A DNA stretch of 64,000 bases from FACHB-T130 sp042747725 (GTDB lineage Bacteria > Cyanobacteriota > Cyanobacteriia > Cyanobacteriales > FACHB-T130), in contig NZ_JBHZGO010000098.1 in the NCBI RefSeq assembly GCF_042747725.1, positions 1-64,000 of the forward strand, in the 5' to 3' direction. Shown here piece after piece: positions 15,966 through 25,413 of the stretch. The stretch's first letter is position 1, and the number at the start of each line of letters is the position of its first letter. The position numbers and the translations under genes were made by a program. The notes beneath the pieces are model-generated. The model had not been told where the DNA came from and did not search any database. It was given only the letters and a program-made list of their open reading frames with translations.

Positions 15966-18071
15966 TCAGACGCCCAAGGTTAATTCCCAGCTGTTCAAAG
16001 TCCCAGTATCCATCTGGGCATAATCCACCACCCACAACTGCCAGACGCCTGCTGCGGGTTTGTTGAGGAGTTGCTTGAGTGCGGGGGTATTTTGCAGCGT
16101 GTAGGTGGCTTGCAATTGAGTTGTAGAACCCAGCGTGCGACCTTGCAACAGCACCGTAATCCCGTTAGGACTTCTCAAACTAACCTCGATATCCCCTAGA
16201 AACTCGTGTTGAATGTTGACGCTGACTTGGATATCTCGTAGGGGGCTGGCGTTAGTCGCGTTAATTGCGCTGGTAACACCTTGGGAGTTGTAGTCGGGAA
16301 TGGGGACGAGGTTGTCATTGCGTCCTTGCAAAACTTGGGAGGCTTGCGATGGTTGGACGCGCTGCTGTTGGGCAGCTTGAACAGCTTTAAAAGCATTGAC
16401 TTTGCCATAGCCGAACCACTGAGAGAAACCGTTCGCATCGTAACTGCCCAATCGAAAAGTCAATTGGGGGTCGGAGTCGGGGTCAACTACTTTGTCAGCG
16501 GTTTGTTGCAGAATTTGCCTGACTTCTTTTGCAGTTAAATCGGGATTGGCTGACAGAATCAGGGCAGCGACGCCTGCGACAACGGGACAAGCACTGGAGG
16601 TGCCGCCGAAGTCACTGGTGAAGTTGTTGCTGTCGTATCCAGCTGCCCCTAGTCGGTCAGTGGTAAAGATGCCCAATCCTGGCAGCAATGCTCTGACTTC
16701 GGGGGCGGTACTGACATAGCCGGTTTGTTCAAACCACATTCCTGGCGGCGCATTATTGCTGGGGGCACAGACAGAGACGTTGGTTCCCCAGTTACTGTAG
16801 GCAGATTTTTTGTTGAGGCTGGTACAAGCAGAAACCGCGATCGCATCTGGATGAACGGTGAAACCACCCAGCCACTGGGTAGGACCTTTTAACAGGTTAT
16901 TAGGCCATCCCTGCTCGTTAATCGTGCCGCTGATAGGACGATTCGCATTCCCAGCAGCAAAGACGATGACACAGCCTTTACCGTCCCGTCCTTGGGTCGC
17001 GGCACGAGTTAGGGCGGCGCGTTGCCGCAGGGAGAGGGGGAAGTAGACGGCTGCTGGCCCCCAGCTACAGGAAATGACCGCAGCACCGTTGTTGATCGCC
17101 CAGTCAAATAGTTGTTCGATGGCTTCGTCATCTAGATAGCCAGTGGTGCGGAGGGGCATCAGGGCACAGCCAGGGGCGACTCCCACAATGCCGGTGCCGG
17201 TTTCTTCTGCCACTGCAACCCCAGCACAAGCGGTTCCGTGGTTTTCATTATCGTCTCCAGGTAGCGGCAAGAAGTCTTGTTCTTTGAAGTCTTTAGGGGC
17301 AACAATTTTGCCAGTTCCCTGAAAATCCGGGTGGTTGAGGTCGAAGCCATCATCTGCCACTGCGACAACGATGGAACGGATGCCTCTGGTGATATCCCAA
17401 GCTTTCTCAACCGAAATGTGAGAACCGGCTGCCATCTGAGATCCGCCAAGGTTGTTGAGATACCATTGCTTGGAATATAGGGAATCTTTGGGTCGGTAGT
17501 GCTTTTCTTGTCGCACGACGATGTTGGGTTCGGCGGTGAGTACCTCTTTTCGCCCGATTAAGCGGTTGGCAATTTTGATGGGATTTTCCTGTGCTTGCGG
17601 ACTGACCTCGAAGACGAAGGTGTTGGGAATCCCGCTGACAGGTCGCAGCAATTGTAAGCCAAATAAAGATGCGATCGCTCTTTGGGTTTCCTCATCCACC
17701 AGCGGGGCAAATTGAATTGTCACCTGATCCGTTAGGTAAATTAACGTCTGCGGATTCTCTTTGAGTTTATAGACATGACTGGCAAAGGCGACATCCTCTG
17801 ATTCTCGTGCCGCCTGCATGGCTTCGTCTCGCTGGGATGGGTCAACAATAAATTCTTGTAGGGGAGGGGTCATCCCGCTTCTACCGGGAATTTCCTGGTG
17901 CGCTTGGGCGGGAATTGTTAGCGCGAACTCCTCAGATGTAGCGTCGGAGGTGGCGGGGCGAACCGTGAAGCGATCGCTCACTTTCTCCAGCGCCAGTTCT
18001 TCACCCCCCCGCTGTAAAATACGACCCACACTTTCTTCTGGCACACCACCCGCAGATTGGTAATTAGTCAT
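15966..18071 (-). CDS. Subtilisin-like serine protease with P-domain
   Basis: A 701-aa S8 protease. The catalytic triad is visible: D240 (VADDGFDLNHPDF), H278 (NENHGTACAG) and S492 (GGTSSACPVVAG). N375 in FAAGN forms the oxyanion hole. The first ~200 residues form a propeptide-like region. The last ~110 are a proprotein-convertase P-domain (IPDYNSQGVTSAI to WELTLGV), as in kexin and cyanobacterial PrcA-type proteases. No obvious signal peptide is present, so a cytoplasmic or unconventional location is possible. Calcium dependence is expected from the family but not seen directly. It is transcribed alone. Confidence 0.9.
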   Translation of the reverse strand: MTNYQSAGGVPEESVGRILQRGGEELALEKVSDRFTVRPATSDATSEEFALTIPAQAHQEIPGRSGMTPPLQEFIVDPSQRDEAMQAARESEDVAFASHVYKLKENPQTLIYLTDQVTIQFAPLVDEETQRAIASLFGLQLLRPVSGIPNTFVFEVSPQAQENPIKIANRLIGRKEVLTAEPNIVVRQEKHYRPKDSLYSKQWYLNNLGGSQMAAGSHISVEKAWDITRGIRSIVVAVADDGFDLNHPDFQGTGKIVAPKDFKEQDFLPLPGDDNENHGTACAGVAVAEETGTGIVGVAPGCALMPLRTTGYLDDEAIEQLFDWAINNGAAVISCSWGPAAVYFPLSLRQRAALTRAATQGRDGKGCVIVFAAGNANRPISGTINEQGWPNNLLKGPTQWLGGFTVHPDAIAVSACTSLNKKSAYSNWGTNVSVCAPSNNAPPGMWFEQTGYVSTAPEVRALLPGLGIFTTDRLGAAGYDSNNFTSDFGGTSSACPVVAGVAALILSANPDLTAKEVRQILQQTADKVVDPDSDPQLTFRLGSYDANGFSQWFGYGKVNAFKAVQAAQQQRVQPSQASQVLQGRNDNLVPIPDYNSQGVTSAINATNASPLRDIQVSVNIQHEFLGDIEVSLRSPNGITVLLQGRTLGSTTQLQATYTLQNTPALKQLLNKPAAGVWQLWVVDYAQMDTGTLNSWELTLGV

Positions 18072-18131
18072 TGAGCAAAATACGATGTTTAATTTTTACT
18101 TTCTATTGTCTATTACCAATTTTTATTCCTA

Positions 18132-20429
18132 TCAATTAATCGGCAATTCAACTAAAAAACAGGTTTTTTTAGATGTACTTTCAACTTTAATAGATCCTCC
18201 TAAATAAGCTACCAATTTTTGGACGAGTGCTAGTCCTAAACCAGTCCCGCCATGCTTCCACGGGTCATTACTCGGAATGCGGTAGAACTTATCAAAGATA
18301 CGGGAAAGTTCATTCGTGGGAATCTCGATCCCAGAATTGCTCACTTCGATCTGAAGCTTTTCCGATTTAACATAAACAGCTACCGTAATCTTTTCTTCTG
18401 GTGGAGTATACTTACAAGCATTATTCAGCAATTCGGTGAGGATACGTGCCAAACTGAATGGATCCGAAACAAGAAGAGGCAGTTCTTCGGGAATGTTTAC
18501 TTGTAATATTTGCTGGTATTTTTGAGTTCGCTGTTCAAAAGGTTCTACGATATGGGGAATCCAGTCTTGTAAGTGAATACTTGTCTTTTCTAAAGGATGC
18601 GCCCCTGCATTGAGTTGCTGTAATTGCAGTAGATCGTTAATTAGGTTCATTTCTCGGTTGCACTCATCATTCAGCAACTCGAAATAGCGATAAATTGGGT
18701 GATCTTCGACCTTTTGACTGGTTATCTCATCATACCAATCGCATTGTTTTTCCATAATAACTTCCAACATTTGAATTGCCATTTTCATGTTGGATACCGG
18801 GGTGCGTAATTCGTGAGAAACCGTACTTAAAAAATCATCTTTGAGTTGATTGAGTTTTTCTAATTCATTTACTTGAGCCAGTGAAGCTTGGTAAAGTCGG
18901 GCTTGACGAATAGCGATCGCGCATTGATTAGCGACCTGTTGTAATAAACGAATCTCTAGTTCGTTAAAAATATATCCCCGATCGTTTAATAACCACAGAT
19001 CGCCCAAAACCCCTTGGTTATCAAAAATAGGACAAGCCAAGACTGAAGATTGACCGGAAATCGGCTGAATTGGGTTGGGACCTAGTTTGCAAAATTGCAG
19101 ATACTTTCCTTGCAACAGTTGGGAGTAAATCGCCGGATTACTTGCCATTTGGATTTCGCTTCCCTCAGCTGAAGGCATTGAGAGCGTGTACTCATAGCAA
19201 ACCGTGGAAGTAGCCCCATTGATGTCATACAATGCCGTATCGCAATACTTAACTCCCAGCACTTGTGCTAATTCTTGCACGGCTGTTTGCAAAATGTGGC
19301 TTTCATCGAGGCTGTCGCGCACTTTATCAGTAATTCGTTTGAGCATCGCTTCAAATTTGAGAGCTTGCTGCAACTGAGCGGTGCGTTCCTGTACCTGGTG
19401 TTCGAGGTTTGTGTTGAGCTGCTGCACCTGATGGTAAAGTTCAGATTGTTGAATGGCGATCGCTACCTGGGTTGCCAACGAACAGAGAAAATCTATCTCC
19501 CACTGTTGCCATTGCCGAGGTTGCGAACAGTGATGAGCAATCAACAGTCCCCATAACTCAGTGCTATCCGTGCTGAGGGCTAAAGACTGGGGGCTTCCCG
19601 GCTCCCCTTCCTCAGTCCTGAGTCCTTTCACCTCAGTCCTGTTTTGCAGGATGGGTACCACCAAATTAGCTTTGACTTGAAACTGAGACAATAAATCGAT
19701 GTGACACTGTCTCAAACCGGCTGTGTAAATATCCGCCGTGGCGCTGATACGACCGTGTTTGTAAAGCTCGACATAATTTTGAGTAAAGCACGGATCTAAA
19801 AGTGTTTTCCCTAAGATCGGAGTCCAAGGCTCATCTACAGATTCCACCTCCACGACGCCACTCCAATCCGGATTGAAGCGATAAATAATCACTCGGTCGG
19901 AGGCAAGAAATTGCCGCACCTCGCTGGCTGTAGTATTGAGAATTTCTTCCAAGTTCAGAGATTGGCGGATGCGCTCTAACATCGCTCCCATTAGCCGTTG
20001 TCGCTGATTTTGCTGTCGCAATTCTTCCGCTGCTCGACTCGCCTGGAGGAGACGGCGCACCCGTTGGCGCAGCACTGCCCAGTGTACCGGCTTAGTGACA
20101 TAATCGGTGGCACCTGCCTCAAACGCCTGATTGACGGATTCTCGGTCGTCAAGGCTGGTAATGATTAAAACAGGTGTGCGATCGCCTTGAGGAAGGGATT
20201 TTAACTGGCTACAGCAAGCAAAACCATCCAGAATCGGCATCAACGCATCTAGCAAAACAATGTCTGGATGCAGGCTTGTGTAGGCAGCTAAGCCTTCCTC
20301 TCCATCACTTGCCTCTGCCACCTTGTAGCCTTCGTGTTCCATCATGCCGCGCAGCTGCATCCGCGTGAATCTGTCGTCGTCAACAATCAGGACGAGGTAG
20401 GAATCTGGTTCAGTGCAAGTAATCTTCAT
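18132..20429 (-). CDS. Receiver-cyanobacteriochrome GAF-GAF histidine kinase
   Basis: A protein of 765 aa. Domains: receiver (about 10-128, phospho-Asp D61), GAF1 (about 145-330), coiled coil, GAF2 (about 360-510), HisKA with H539 (STVSHELRTP) and HATPase_c at the C-terminus (GTGLGLALVQKLV). GAF1 has both cysteines of DXCF cyanobacteriochromes: DPCF (C214) and the chromophore pair C242-H243. A blue/green-type bilin photosensor is therefore likely. A Pro/Ser/Glu-rich insert of about 29 residues (263-291) separates VPIL from LWGLL. Its start overlaps the hybrid kinase stop by four bases (ATGA), so the two are coupled and may form one relay. Confidence 0.88.
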   Translation of the reverse strand: MKITCTEPDSYLVLIVDDDRFTRMQLRGMMEHEGYKVAEASDGEEGLAAYTSLHPDIVLLDALMPILDGFACCSQLKSLPQGDRTPVLIITSLDDRESVNQAFEAGATDYVTKPVHWAVLRQRVRRLLQASRAAEELRQQNQRQRLMGAMLERIRQSLNLEEILNTTASEVRQFLASDRVIIYRFNPDWSGVVEVESVDEPWTPILGKTLLDPCFTQNYVELYKHGRISATADIYTAGLRQCHIDLLSQFQVKANLVVPILQNRTEVKGLRTEEGEPGSPQSLALSTDSTELWGLLIAHHCSQPRQWQQWEIDFLCSLATQVAIAIQQSELYHQVQQLNTNLEHQVQERTAQLQQALKFEAMLKRITDKVRDSLDESHILQTAVQELAQVLGVKYCDTALYDINGATSTVCYEYTLSMPSAEGSEIQMASNPAIYSQLLQGKYLQFCKLGPNPIQPISGQSSVLACPIFDNQGVLGDLWLLNDRGYIFNELEIRLLQQVANQCAIAIRQARLYQASLAQVNELEKLNQLKDDFLSTVSHELRTPVSNMKMAIQMLEVIMEKQCDWYDEITSQKVEDHPIYRYFELLNDECNREMNLINDLLQLQQLNAGAHPLEKTSIHLQDWIPHIVEPFEQRTQKYQQILQVNIPEELPLLVSDPFSLARILTELLNNACKYTPPEEKITVAVYVKSEKLQIEVSNSGIEIPTNELSRIFDKFYRIPSNDPWKHGGTGLGLALVQKLVAYLGGSIKVESTSKKTCFLVELPIN

Positions 20430-23053
20430 CGCTGATTTGATTGTGCTGCCATCTGCAAAGCCGCCTTAACGGTTTCAGACTCTGTTTCGATCTGTACAAC
20501 AATTTTGGATGCACCAGCAATTTCTCCAGCCCGACTCATCGCTTCGAGCTGTTTACACAAAGTAGCCAGTTGTATTGCACCAAGAGCAGCACTGCTGGCT
20601 TTTAAGGTATGAGATGCTTGCCTAAGCGCGATCGCATCTTGGTTACTCGCTGCTGTCCCGATTGCTTGCAGCAGTTTGGGAGCATCTTCTAAATAGCAAT
20701 TAATCAATTGAGTCAATAAATTTGAGGCGTTACCTCCCACTGTTTTAGCAAATGATTGCAGGGTATTGGCATCAATAGGACTACTGAATGATAATGTTGC
20801 GTCACTACCCTGTCCGGACTCAGTGTGGAGTAAAGTAGTGGCTTCGCCCTCTGTTGTGTTGTCTCCCCCACTTCCCTGCACCTCTGCACCTCTGCACCTC
20901 TGCAAAGCCTGAACTAACTCTTCCTTTCGGATCGGCTTGCTGATATAGTCGTCCATGCCAGCTTCCAGACACGCTTGGCGATCGCCTTGCATGACATTAG
21001 CCGTCATAGCAATAATCCAAGGTTTTGTAGGGCAGGCATCCCCTCTACCATCGGTTGCCAACCCTTCTTGGCAGATGCCACGACTCGCCTCTAACCCATC
21101 CATTTCTGGCATCTGCACATCCATCAGCACCAGATCGTAGGATTGACGCCGCAAGGCTTCCAGCACTTCTAGACCATTGTCAACAACATCGGCTTGATAT
21201 CCCAACTGTTGCAGTAAGTGCAAAGCCACCTTCTGGTTCACCCGATTGTCCTCGGCTACAAGAATTCGCAAGGGGAGAGCTTCGGCAAGGTGGGGCTGAA
21301 GCTCAGGTAAAGTAAAGGGCGGGCGCTGCACCTTGATCGGCTCTCGTGCCAACAGACCACTCAAGGTATTGTAAAGCTGAGATTGTTTAATCGGCTTATT
21401 CAGGAAGGCTGCAAATTTTACTCGCTCTAACTGTTTTTCCCCCGGTTCTTTGCCAAACGTAGTCAACATCACCACGGGTAATGCCTCAGCGTTAGGTAAT
21501 GAGCGAATTTCTGTCGCTAGGCTCAAGGCATCCATCCCTAGCATTTGCCTATCTAGAATCGCCATATCAAAACGCTCACCTTGACGAAGCCAGCCTAAAG
21601 CCTGGGCACCCGATTCAGTTGCCTTCGTCATCATCCCCCAAGATTGGGCTTGCAAAATCAAAATCTGGCGGCTGGTAGCATTTTCATCCACAATTAACAG
21701 CCGTTTTCCAGCTAACTGCGGCTGGACAGCATCGAGTTCAACCAGTGGACAGCCAGGAAAAGATCGGGCGATGACGGTGAAATGAAAAGTGGAGCCGTGT
21801 CCAACTTCACTTTCAACCCACATCTGACCCCCCATCATTTCACTCAAGCGTTTGCTAATCGCCAGTCCCAACCCCGTGCCCCCATATTGACGGCTGGTAG
21901 AGGAATCAACTTGGCTAAACGACTTAAACAGGCGATTCATTCGGTCTGAAGGAATACCAATTCCGGTATCTTTGACGGAAAATTGGATTTGGTAACAGGT
22001 ATTTGGTAATGAATAAGGAGGAATGGGTGATTGGTTTTCTTGCCAGTTACTGATTGCCGATTCCCGATTAACCATTACTTCTTTTGCCGTTACTGAAACC
22101 ACTACTTCCCCGGCAGAAGTGAATTTAATTGCATTACTCAGCAGATTCACCAGAATTTGGCGCAGTCTGATTTCATCTCCCAGCACTATGCTGGGGGTTC
22201 CTGTCTCGATTTGGTAAGCGAGTTCTAAGCCTTTTTCATAAGCACGGGGAGCGAGTAAATCTAAGGCAGCTTCAATGCAATCTAACAAGCTTAAAGGTTG
22301 TTCTTCTAATTCCAGCTTGCCGGACTCGATTTTGGAGAAGTCGAGAATGTCGTTAATGATTGTCAGTAAGGAATCGCCACTGCTACAAATTATCTCGACA
22401 AAGTTCCGTTGCTGGAACGTTAGTTCTGTATTCAACAGTAGTCCCGCCATCCCAATGACTCCGTTCATCGGAGTCCGGATTTCATGGCTCATCATTGCCA
22501 GAAATTCACTTTTGGCTCTGGTTGCTTCCAGTGCTGCCATTCGCCGGACAACTTCAGATTGTACGGCTTTTTGAGCGGCGAGTCGCAGTTCCAATTCATC
22601 AAGGACAATGGCGGCTAAGTCTGTGAGAGTTGCCTTTTCTGCCTCGGTCACTTGACGGGGTTGATAGTCGATTACACAGATAGTTCCTAAGTTGAAACCA
22701 TCGCGTGTCTGCAAGGGGGCTGCTGCGTAAAAACGAAGTCCAAATTCCCCAGCTACTAAGGAGTTTGCTAACGTGCGGGGGTCTACTTTGGCATCCAGAA
22801 CGGTGTAAACTTCTTCTTGCAAAATCGCACTGGCACAGAGTCCGAGTTCGGGTCCAATTTGCTGAACTTCTAGCCCATGATGAGATTTAAACCAGATTCG
22901 GTCATGGTCAACGATGCTAATAATGGAAATCGGGACGTTGAAAAACCGGGTTGCTAGGGCTGTGATTCGGTCAAAGGCTCCATCCGGTGGTGTGTCAAGA
23001 ATGTCGTAGCGGCGCACTGCGGTGAGTCGTTCGGCTTCATTGGAGGAAATCAT
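20426..23053 (-). CDS. Hybrid histidine kinase GAF-HisKA-HATPase-REC-REC-HPt
   Basis: A protein of 875 aa. The GAF (about 25-158) has no bilin-type cysteine motif. HisKA has H190 (MMSHEIRTPMNG). HATPase_c (about 290-430) has NAIKF, DTGIGI and GGTGLGL boxes. Two receiver domains follow, with D501 (AILDRQM) and D645 (VLMDVQMPEMDG). An HPt domain has H815 (ASHTLKASS). This is a complete His-Asp-Asp-His phosphorelay in one chain. An insert near residues 327-355 inside the ATPase domain is encoded by short repeat DNA. It is the upstream partner of the cyanobacteriochrome kinase (4-base overlap). No DNA-binding output gene lies next to it. Confidence 0.9.
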   Translation of the reverse strand: MISSNEAERLTAVRRYDILDTPPDGAFDRITALATRFFNVPISIISIVDHDRIWFKSHHGLEVQQIGPELGLCASAILQEEVYTVLDAKVDPRTLANSLVAGEFGLRFYAAAPLQTRDGFNLGTICVIDYQPRQVTEAEKATLTDLAAIVLDELELRLAAQKAVQSEVVRRMAALEATRAKSEFLAMMSHEIRTPMNGVIGMAGLLLNTELTFQQRNFVEIICSSGDSLLTIINDILDFSKIESGKLELEEQPLSLLDCIEAALDLLAPRAYEKGLELAYQIETGTPSIVLGDEIRLRQILVNLLSNAIKFTSAGEVVVSVTAKEVMVNRESAISNWQENQSPIPPYSLPNTCYQIQFSVKDTGIGIPSDRMNRLFKSFSQVDSSTSRQYGGTGLGLAISKRLSEMMGGQMWVESEVGHGSTFHFTVIARSFPGCPLVELDAVQPQLAGKRLLIVDENATSRQILILQAQSWGMMTKATESGAQALGWLRQGERFDMAILDRQMLGMDALSLATEIRSLPNAEALPVVMLTTFGKEPGEKQLERVKFAAFLNKPIKQSQLYNTLSGLLAREPIKVQRPPFTLPELQPHLAEALPLRILVAEDNRVNQKVALHLLQQLGYQADVVDNGLEVLEALRRQSYDLVLMDVQMPEMDGLEASRGICQEGLATDGRGDACPTKPWIIAMTANVMQGDRQACLEAGMDDYISKPIRKEELVQALQRCRGAEVQGSGGDNTTEGEATTLLHTESGQGSDATLSFSSPIDANTLQSFAKTVGGNASNLLTQLINCYLEDAPKLLQAIGTAASNQDAIALRQASHTLKASSAALGAIQLATLCKQLEAMSRAGEIAGASKIVVQIETESETVKAALQMAAQSNQR
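21985..22080. repeat. Short tandem repeat inside a kinase gene
   Basis: The stretch contains degenerate GGTAATGAATAAG / TTACTGATTGCCGATT units of the same kind as spacer repeats at 15452 and 63150. It is read in frame through the ATPase domain of the hybrid kinase. Confidence 0.55.
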
Positions 23054-23436
23054 GGTTTTATAAATAAATTATCATCAGTAATTGTCTGGCTAACATACCT
23101 GCGGGTAGACGCCATTCTCATCCTTGATTGCATTCTTGTCATTTTTCAATTTATAATTTTTATTTTTAGAATTGCTCGGAAACTGGCAACCCAGACCATG
23201 CTAATTCCTTTTTCAGAGCTTTGAGTTACTGTTGCACAAGTAGCGCGTCTGAGCCTAGGGTTCCTTGCAGGTAGAATGGGAATGTTGCACTGGTGGCGAT
23301 CGCTTTAAACACAACTGCATCAAGACACCGCAGTACAACTATTTTAGCAATTCCCACGGTCGCCGTCCCTGCCCTGGCGACTAAAACAACGGGCCGTAAG
23401 GGCGGTACAGGATGGGTAAGTAACAAGGAAGCGCTT
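23054..23436. other. Intergenic region between divergent genes
   Basis: 383 bases between the hybrid kinase start and the Uma2 start. An open frame continuous with the Uma2 gene covers 23293-23436, but its translation has no family features. I see no RNA gene or element. Confidence 0.5.
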
Positions 23437-24114
23437 ATGACAGCGATTACACCCACGGTCAAACAGTCCCAACCCTTCTATCCAAGTGCTGATGGTGCAG
23501 TGGCAGAAACTTATGCTCACCTTTACGTTCTACTGACAACGCTAGAAGTCCTGAGACAATATCTCAAGGGTCGTCAAGCAACTGTTTTGGGCAATCAGTT
23601 TCTCTACTACGCTCAGGGTTTTCCCAAGTTGCGAGTTGCCCCAGATGTGATAGTAATTTTTGATGTTGAACCGGGAGGAAGAGACAACTACAAAACTTGG
23701 GAAGAAGGTCAAGTTCCAGTTGTAATCTTTGAGATGACTTCTACAGGAACTCAAGCGCAAGATACAGGTTTCAAAAAAACCTTGTACGAGCAGTTGGAGG
23801 TTCAGGAATATTGGTTATTTGACCCCAGACGAGAGTGGATAGAAGAGCAGTTGCGGGGGTATCGACTTCAGGGAGAAAGCTATCAGCCAATTACAGATAG
23901 CCGCAGCGAACCGTTGCAGTTACGCTTGGCTGTGGAGGGGGAACTGATTGGTTTTTATCGGGAGGATACCGGAGAGAAGTTGTTAGTTCCTGATGAGTTG
24001 GTGGAGGCACTTCAGCAGGAAACGCAGGCGCGACAGCAAGCAGAGGAACGGGCGGAACAAGCTGAGGCTCTATTGGCTCGTTATCGAGAACGTTTTGGAG
24101 AATTGCCTGAGTAG
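23437..24114 (+). CDS. Uma2 family putative endonuclease with coiled-coil tail
   Basis: A protein of 225 aa. The Uma2 core shows VAPDVIVIFDVEPGGR (about residues 69-84) and PVVIFEMTSTGTQAQD (about 97-112), positions matching the acidic active-site strands. QEYWLFDPRREW follows. The last ~35 residues (QQETQARQQAEERAEQAEALLARYRERFGELPE) form a coiled coil, common in cyanobacterial Uma2 proteins. I chose the ATG at 23437 with AAGGAA upstream; the frame stays open 48 codons further back but without conserved content. The next gene is another Uma2, 132 bases downstream. Confidence 0.86.
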   Translation: MTAITPTVKQSQPFYPSADGAVAETYAHLYVLLTTLEVLRQYLKGRQATVLGNQFLYYAQGFPKLRVAPDVIVIFDVEPGGRDNYKTWEEGQVPVVIFEMTSTGTQAQDTGFKKTLYEQLEVQEYWLFDPRREWIEEQLRGYRLQGESYQPITDSRSEPLQLRLAVEGELIGFYREDTGEKLLVPDELVEALQQETQARQQAEERAEQAEALLARYRERFGELPE

Positions 24115-24246
24115 ACTGACTTAGTTTGAATCAGAAGCGATCGCTTTCTTGTCATCCTACTTGAATCCGAAACCAAATTTCCTAATGTCATACAGAAGCT
24201 GGGTTACAACTTATCAAAATAGCAACTCATTCTGAAATACTACCCA

Positions 24247-24834
24247 ATGACTATTAACAAAAGCTTCTACATTTCACGAGAAGATTACCTAGAGGGAGAA
24301 CGAACCAGCCCTATAAAACATGAATATAGACGAGGACAAGTCTATGCAATGGTAGGGGCGAAGAAACCTCATGTTATTATTGCTGGCAACTTAGTAACCC
24401 TGTTCAATAATCATCTGAATGATACCCCTTGCCTTGTTCTCAATTCGGATATTAAAGTCAGGATTGAATCAGCAGACTGCTATTACTATCCCGATGTTGT
24501 AGTAACTTGTGACGAGCGGGATACAGACTCTACAGAAGACTTCATCCTCTATCCGATCTTGGTGATTGAAGTATTATCTCCCTCAACAGCAGCTTTTGAC
24601 AGAGGGGAGAAATTTGCTGATTATCAAACGTCGCCATCTTTACAAGAATATGTGTTAATTCATCAATCTCAGATGAGCGTCGAGTGTTTTCGCCTTTCCA
24701 ATTCAGGCGATTGGGTTTCTCAAATCTATAGACAAGGTGATGAAGTTTACTTTGCAAGTATTGATTTTCGCGGCGATATTGCCTGCATCTATCGAAAAGT
24801 GCCTGGAATTCAGAATTCTGATGCGCGAATATGA
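24247..24834 (+). CDS. Uma2 family putative endonuclease
   Basis: A protein of 195 aa. Features: SREDYLEGERTSPIKHEYRRGQVYAM near the N-terminus, the YYYPDVVVTCD acidic strand (about residue 79), VLVIEVLSPSTAAFDRGEKFADYQ (about 103-125, with the ExE and downstream K) and LQEYVLIHQSQ. All Uma2 landmarks are present. It is the second gene of a tandem Uma2 pair in the same orientation. Its sequence differs clearly from its neighbour, so it is not a recent tandem duplicate. Confidence 0.88.
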   Translation: MTINKSFYISREDYLEGERTSPIKHEYRRGQVYAMVGAKKPHVIIAGNLVTLFNNHLNDTPCLVLNSDIKVRIESADCYYYPDVVVTCDERDTDSTEDFILYPILVIEVLSPSTAAFDRGEKFADYQTSPSLQEYVLIHQSQMSVECFRLSNSGDWVSQIYRQGDEVYFASIDFRGDIACIYRKVPGIQNSDARI

Positions 24835-25048
24835 AAGCGATCGCTTTCTTGTCATTTTACTTGAATCCGAAACCAAATTTCCAACTGATAAAGACCTCGT
24901 AGGGAATGGTTGAGGTACGAAACCCAACATTTGCAAAGGTTCGATGGGTAACGCTTACGCTCTACTGGAACAGAATCAGGTTGATGATTAAGGGGAGCGA
25001 TCGCCCCACCGATAATCACCTCAAACCTGTACCTCACCGACAACCTAT
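24835..25048. repeat. Spacer with dispersed repeat
   Basis: The first ~50 bases repeat the sequence around 24138-24180 (GATCGCTTTCTTGTCAT...CTTGAATCCGAAACCAAATTT), and 24900-24960 matches the AATGGTTGAGG...AACCCAACA repeat at 9970-10050. It seems to be accumulated repeat DNA. Confidence 0.6.
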
Positions 25049-25413
25049 TTAAACTCCATCTCCTAGATCGTCTAGGTCATCTACAGTTAATGGTGCTTGA
25101 ACACTATGGCGGACGTACAACACGTAGACTGTAGTATCTCGAATAGTAAACAACACTCGATATATGTTTTTGGCTTTCCCGTAAAGTAACTGCCGAACTT
25201 CTTCAGGAAAAATTTCGCGTTCAACTGCCAAGGCACAGCGCTGGGGCTTCTCTTGGAGTGTTGCGTTAGCGTAGCGGCTCCCCTTGGGAGCATCGCATTC
25301 ATCAACCCTCGAAACCAGCGATAGGCAAATTCGGGATTACGCTCTCGATACCATTGGTAGGCTTGCTCGATCTGAGCTTCGGCAATCGGAGTAATCTCAA
25401 CCTGAAATGTCAT
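25049..25413 (-). pseudogene. ParE/RelE-type toxin gene broken by a repeat insertion
   Basis: The N-terminal half (MTFQVEITPIAEAQIEQAYQW, then RNPEFAYRWFRGLMNA) is read in one frame. The C-terminal half (LAVEREIFPEEVRQLLYGK, then YRVLFTIRDTTVYVLYVRH) continues in another frame. Both match the ParE/RelE toxin layout. The frame changes at a 34-base repeat at 25263-25296. The frame from the original start runs on to 25087 with non-family sequence. Without the insert the protein would be about 105-110 aa. The cognate antitoxin gene overlaps its 5' end and is intact. The toxin is probably inactive. Confidence 0.75.
25263..25296. repeat. Small dispersed repeat inserted in toxin gene
   Basis: A 34-base unit begins GCGTTAGCGTAGCGGCTCCC and ends TTGGGAGCATCGC, and holds an inverted GCTCCCC / GGGAGC core. 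Related GCGTTAGCGTA units occur at the 3' end of the GGDEF gene near 10085. It disrupts the toxin frame. Confidence 0.65.

Noticed and set aside
23293..23436. Longer start for the first Uma2 gene of the cluster
   Set aside because: The 48 added residues show no Uma2 sequence, and the ATG at 23437 has a better upstream AAGGAA.
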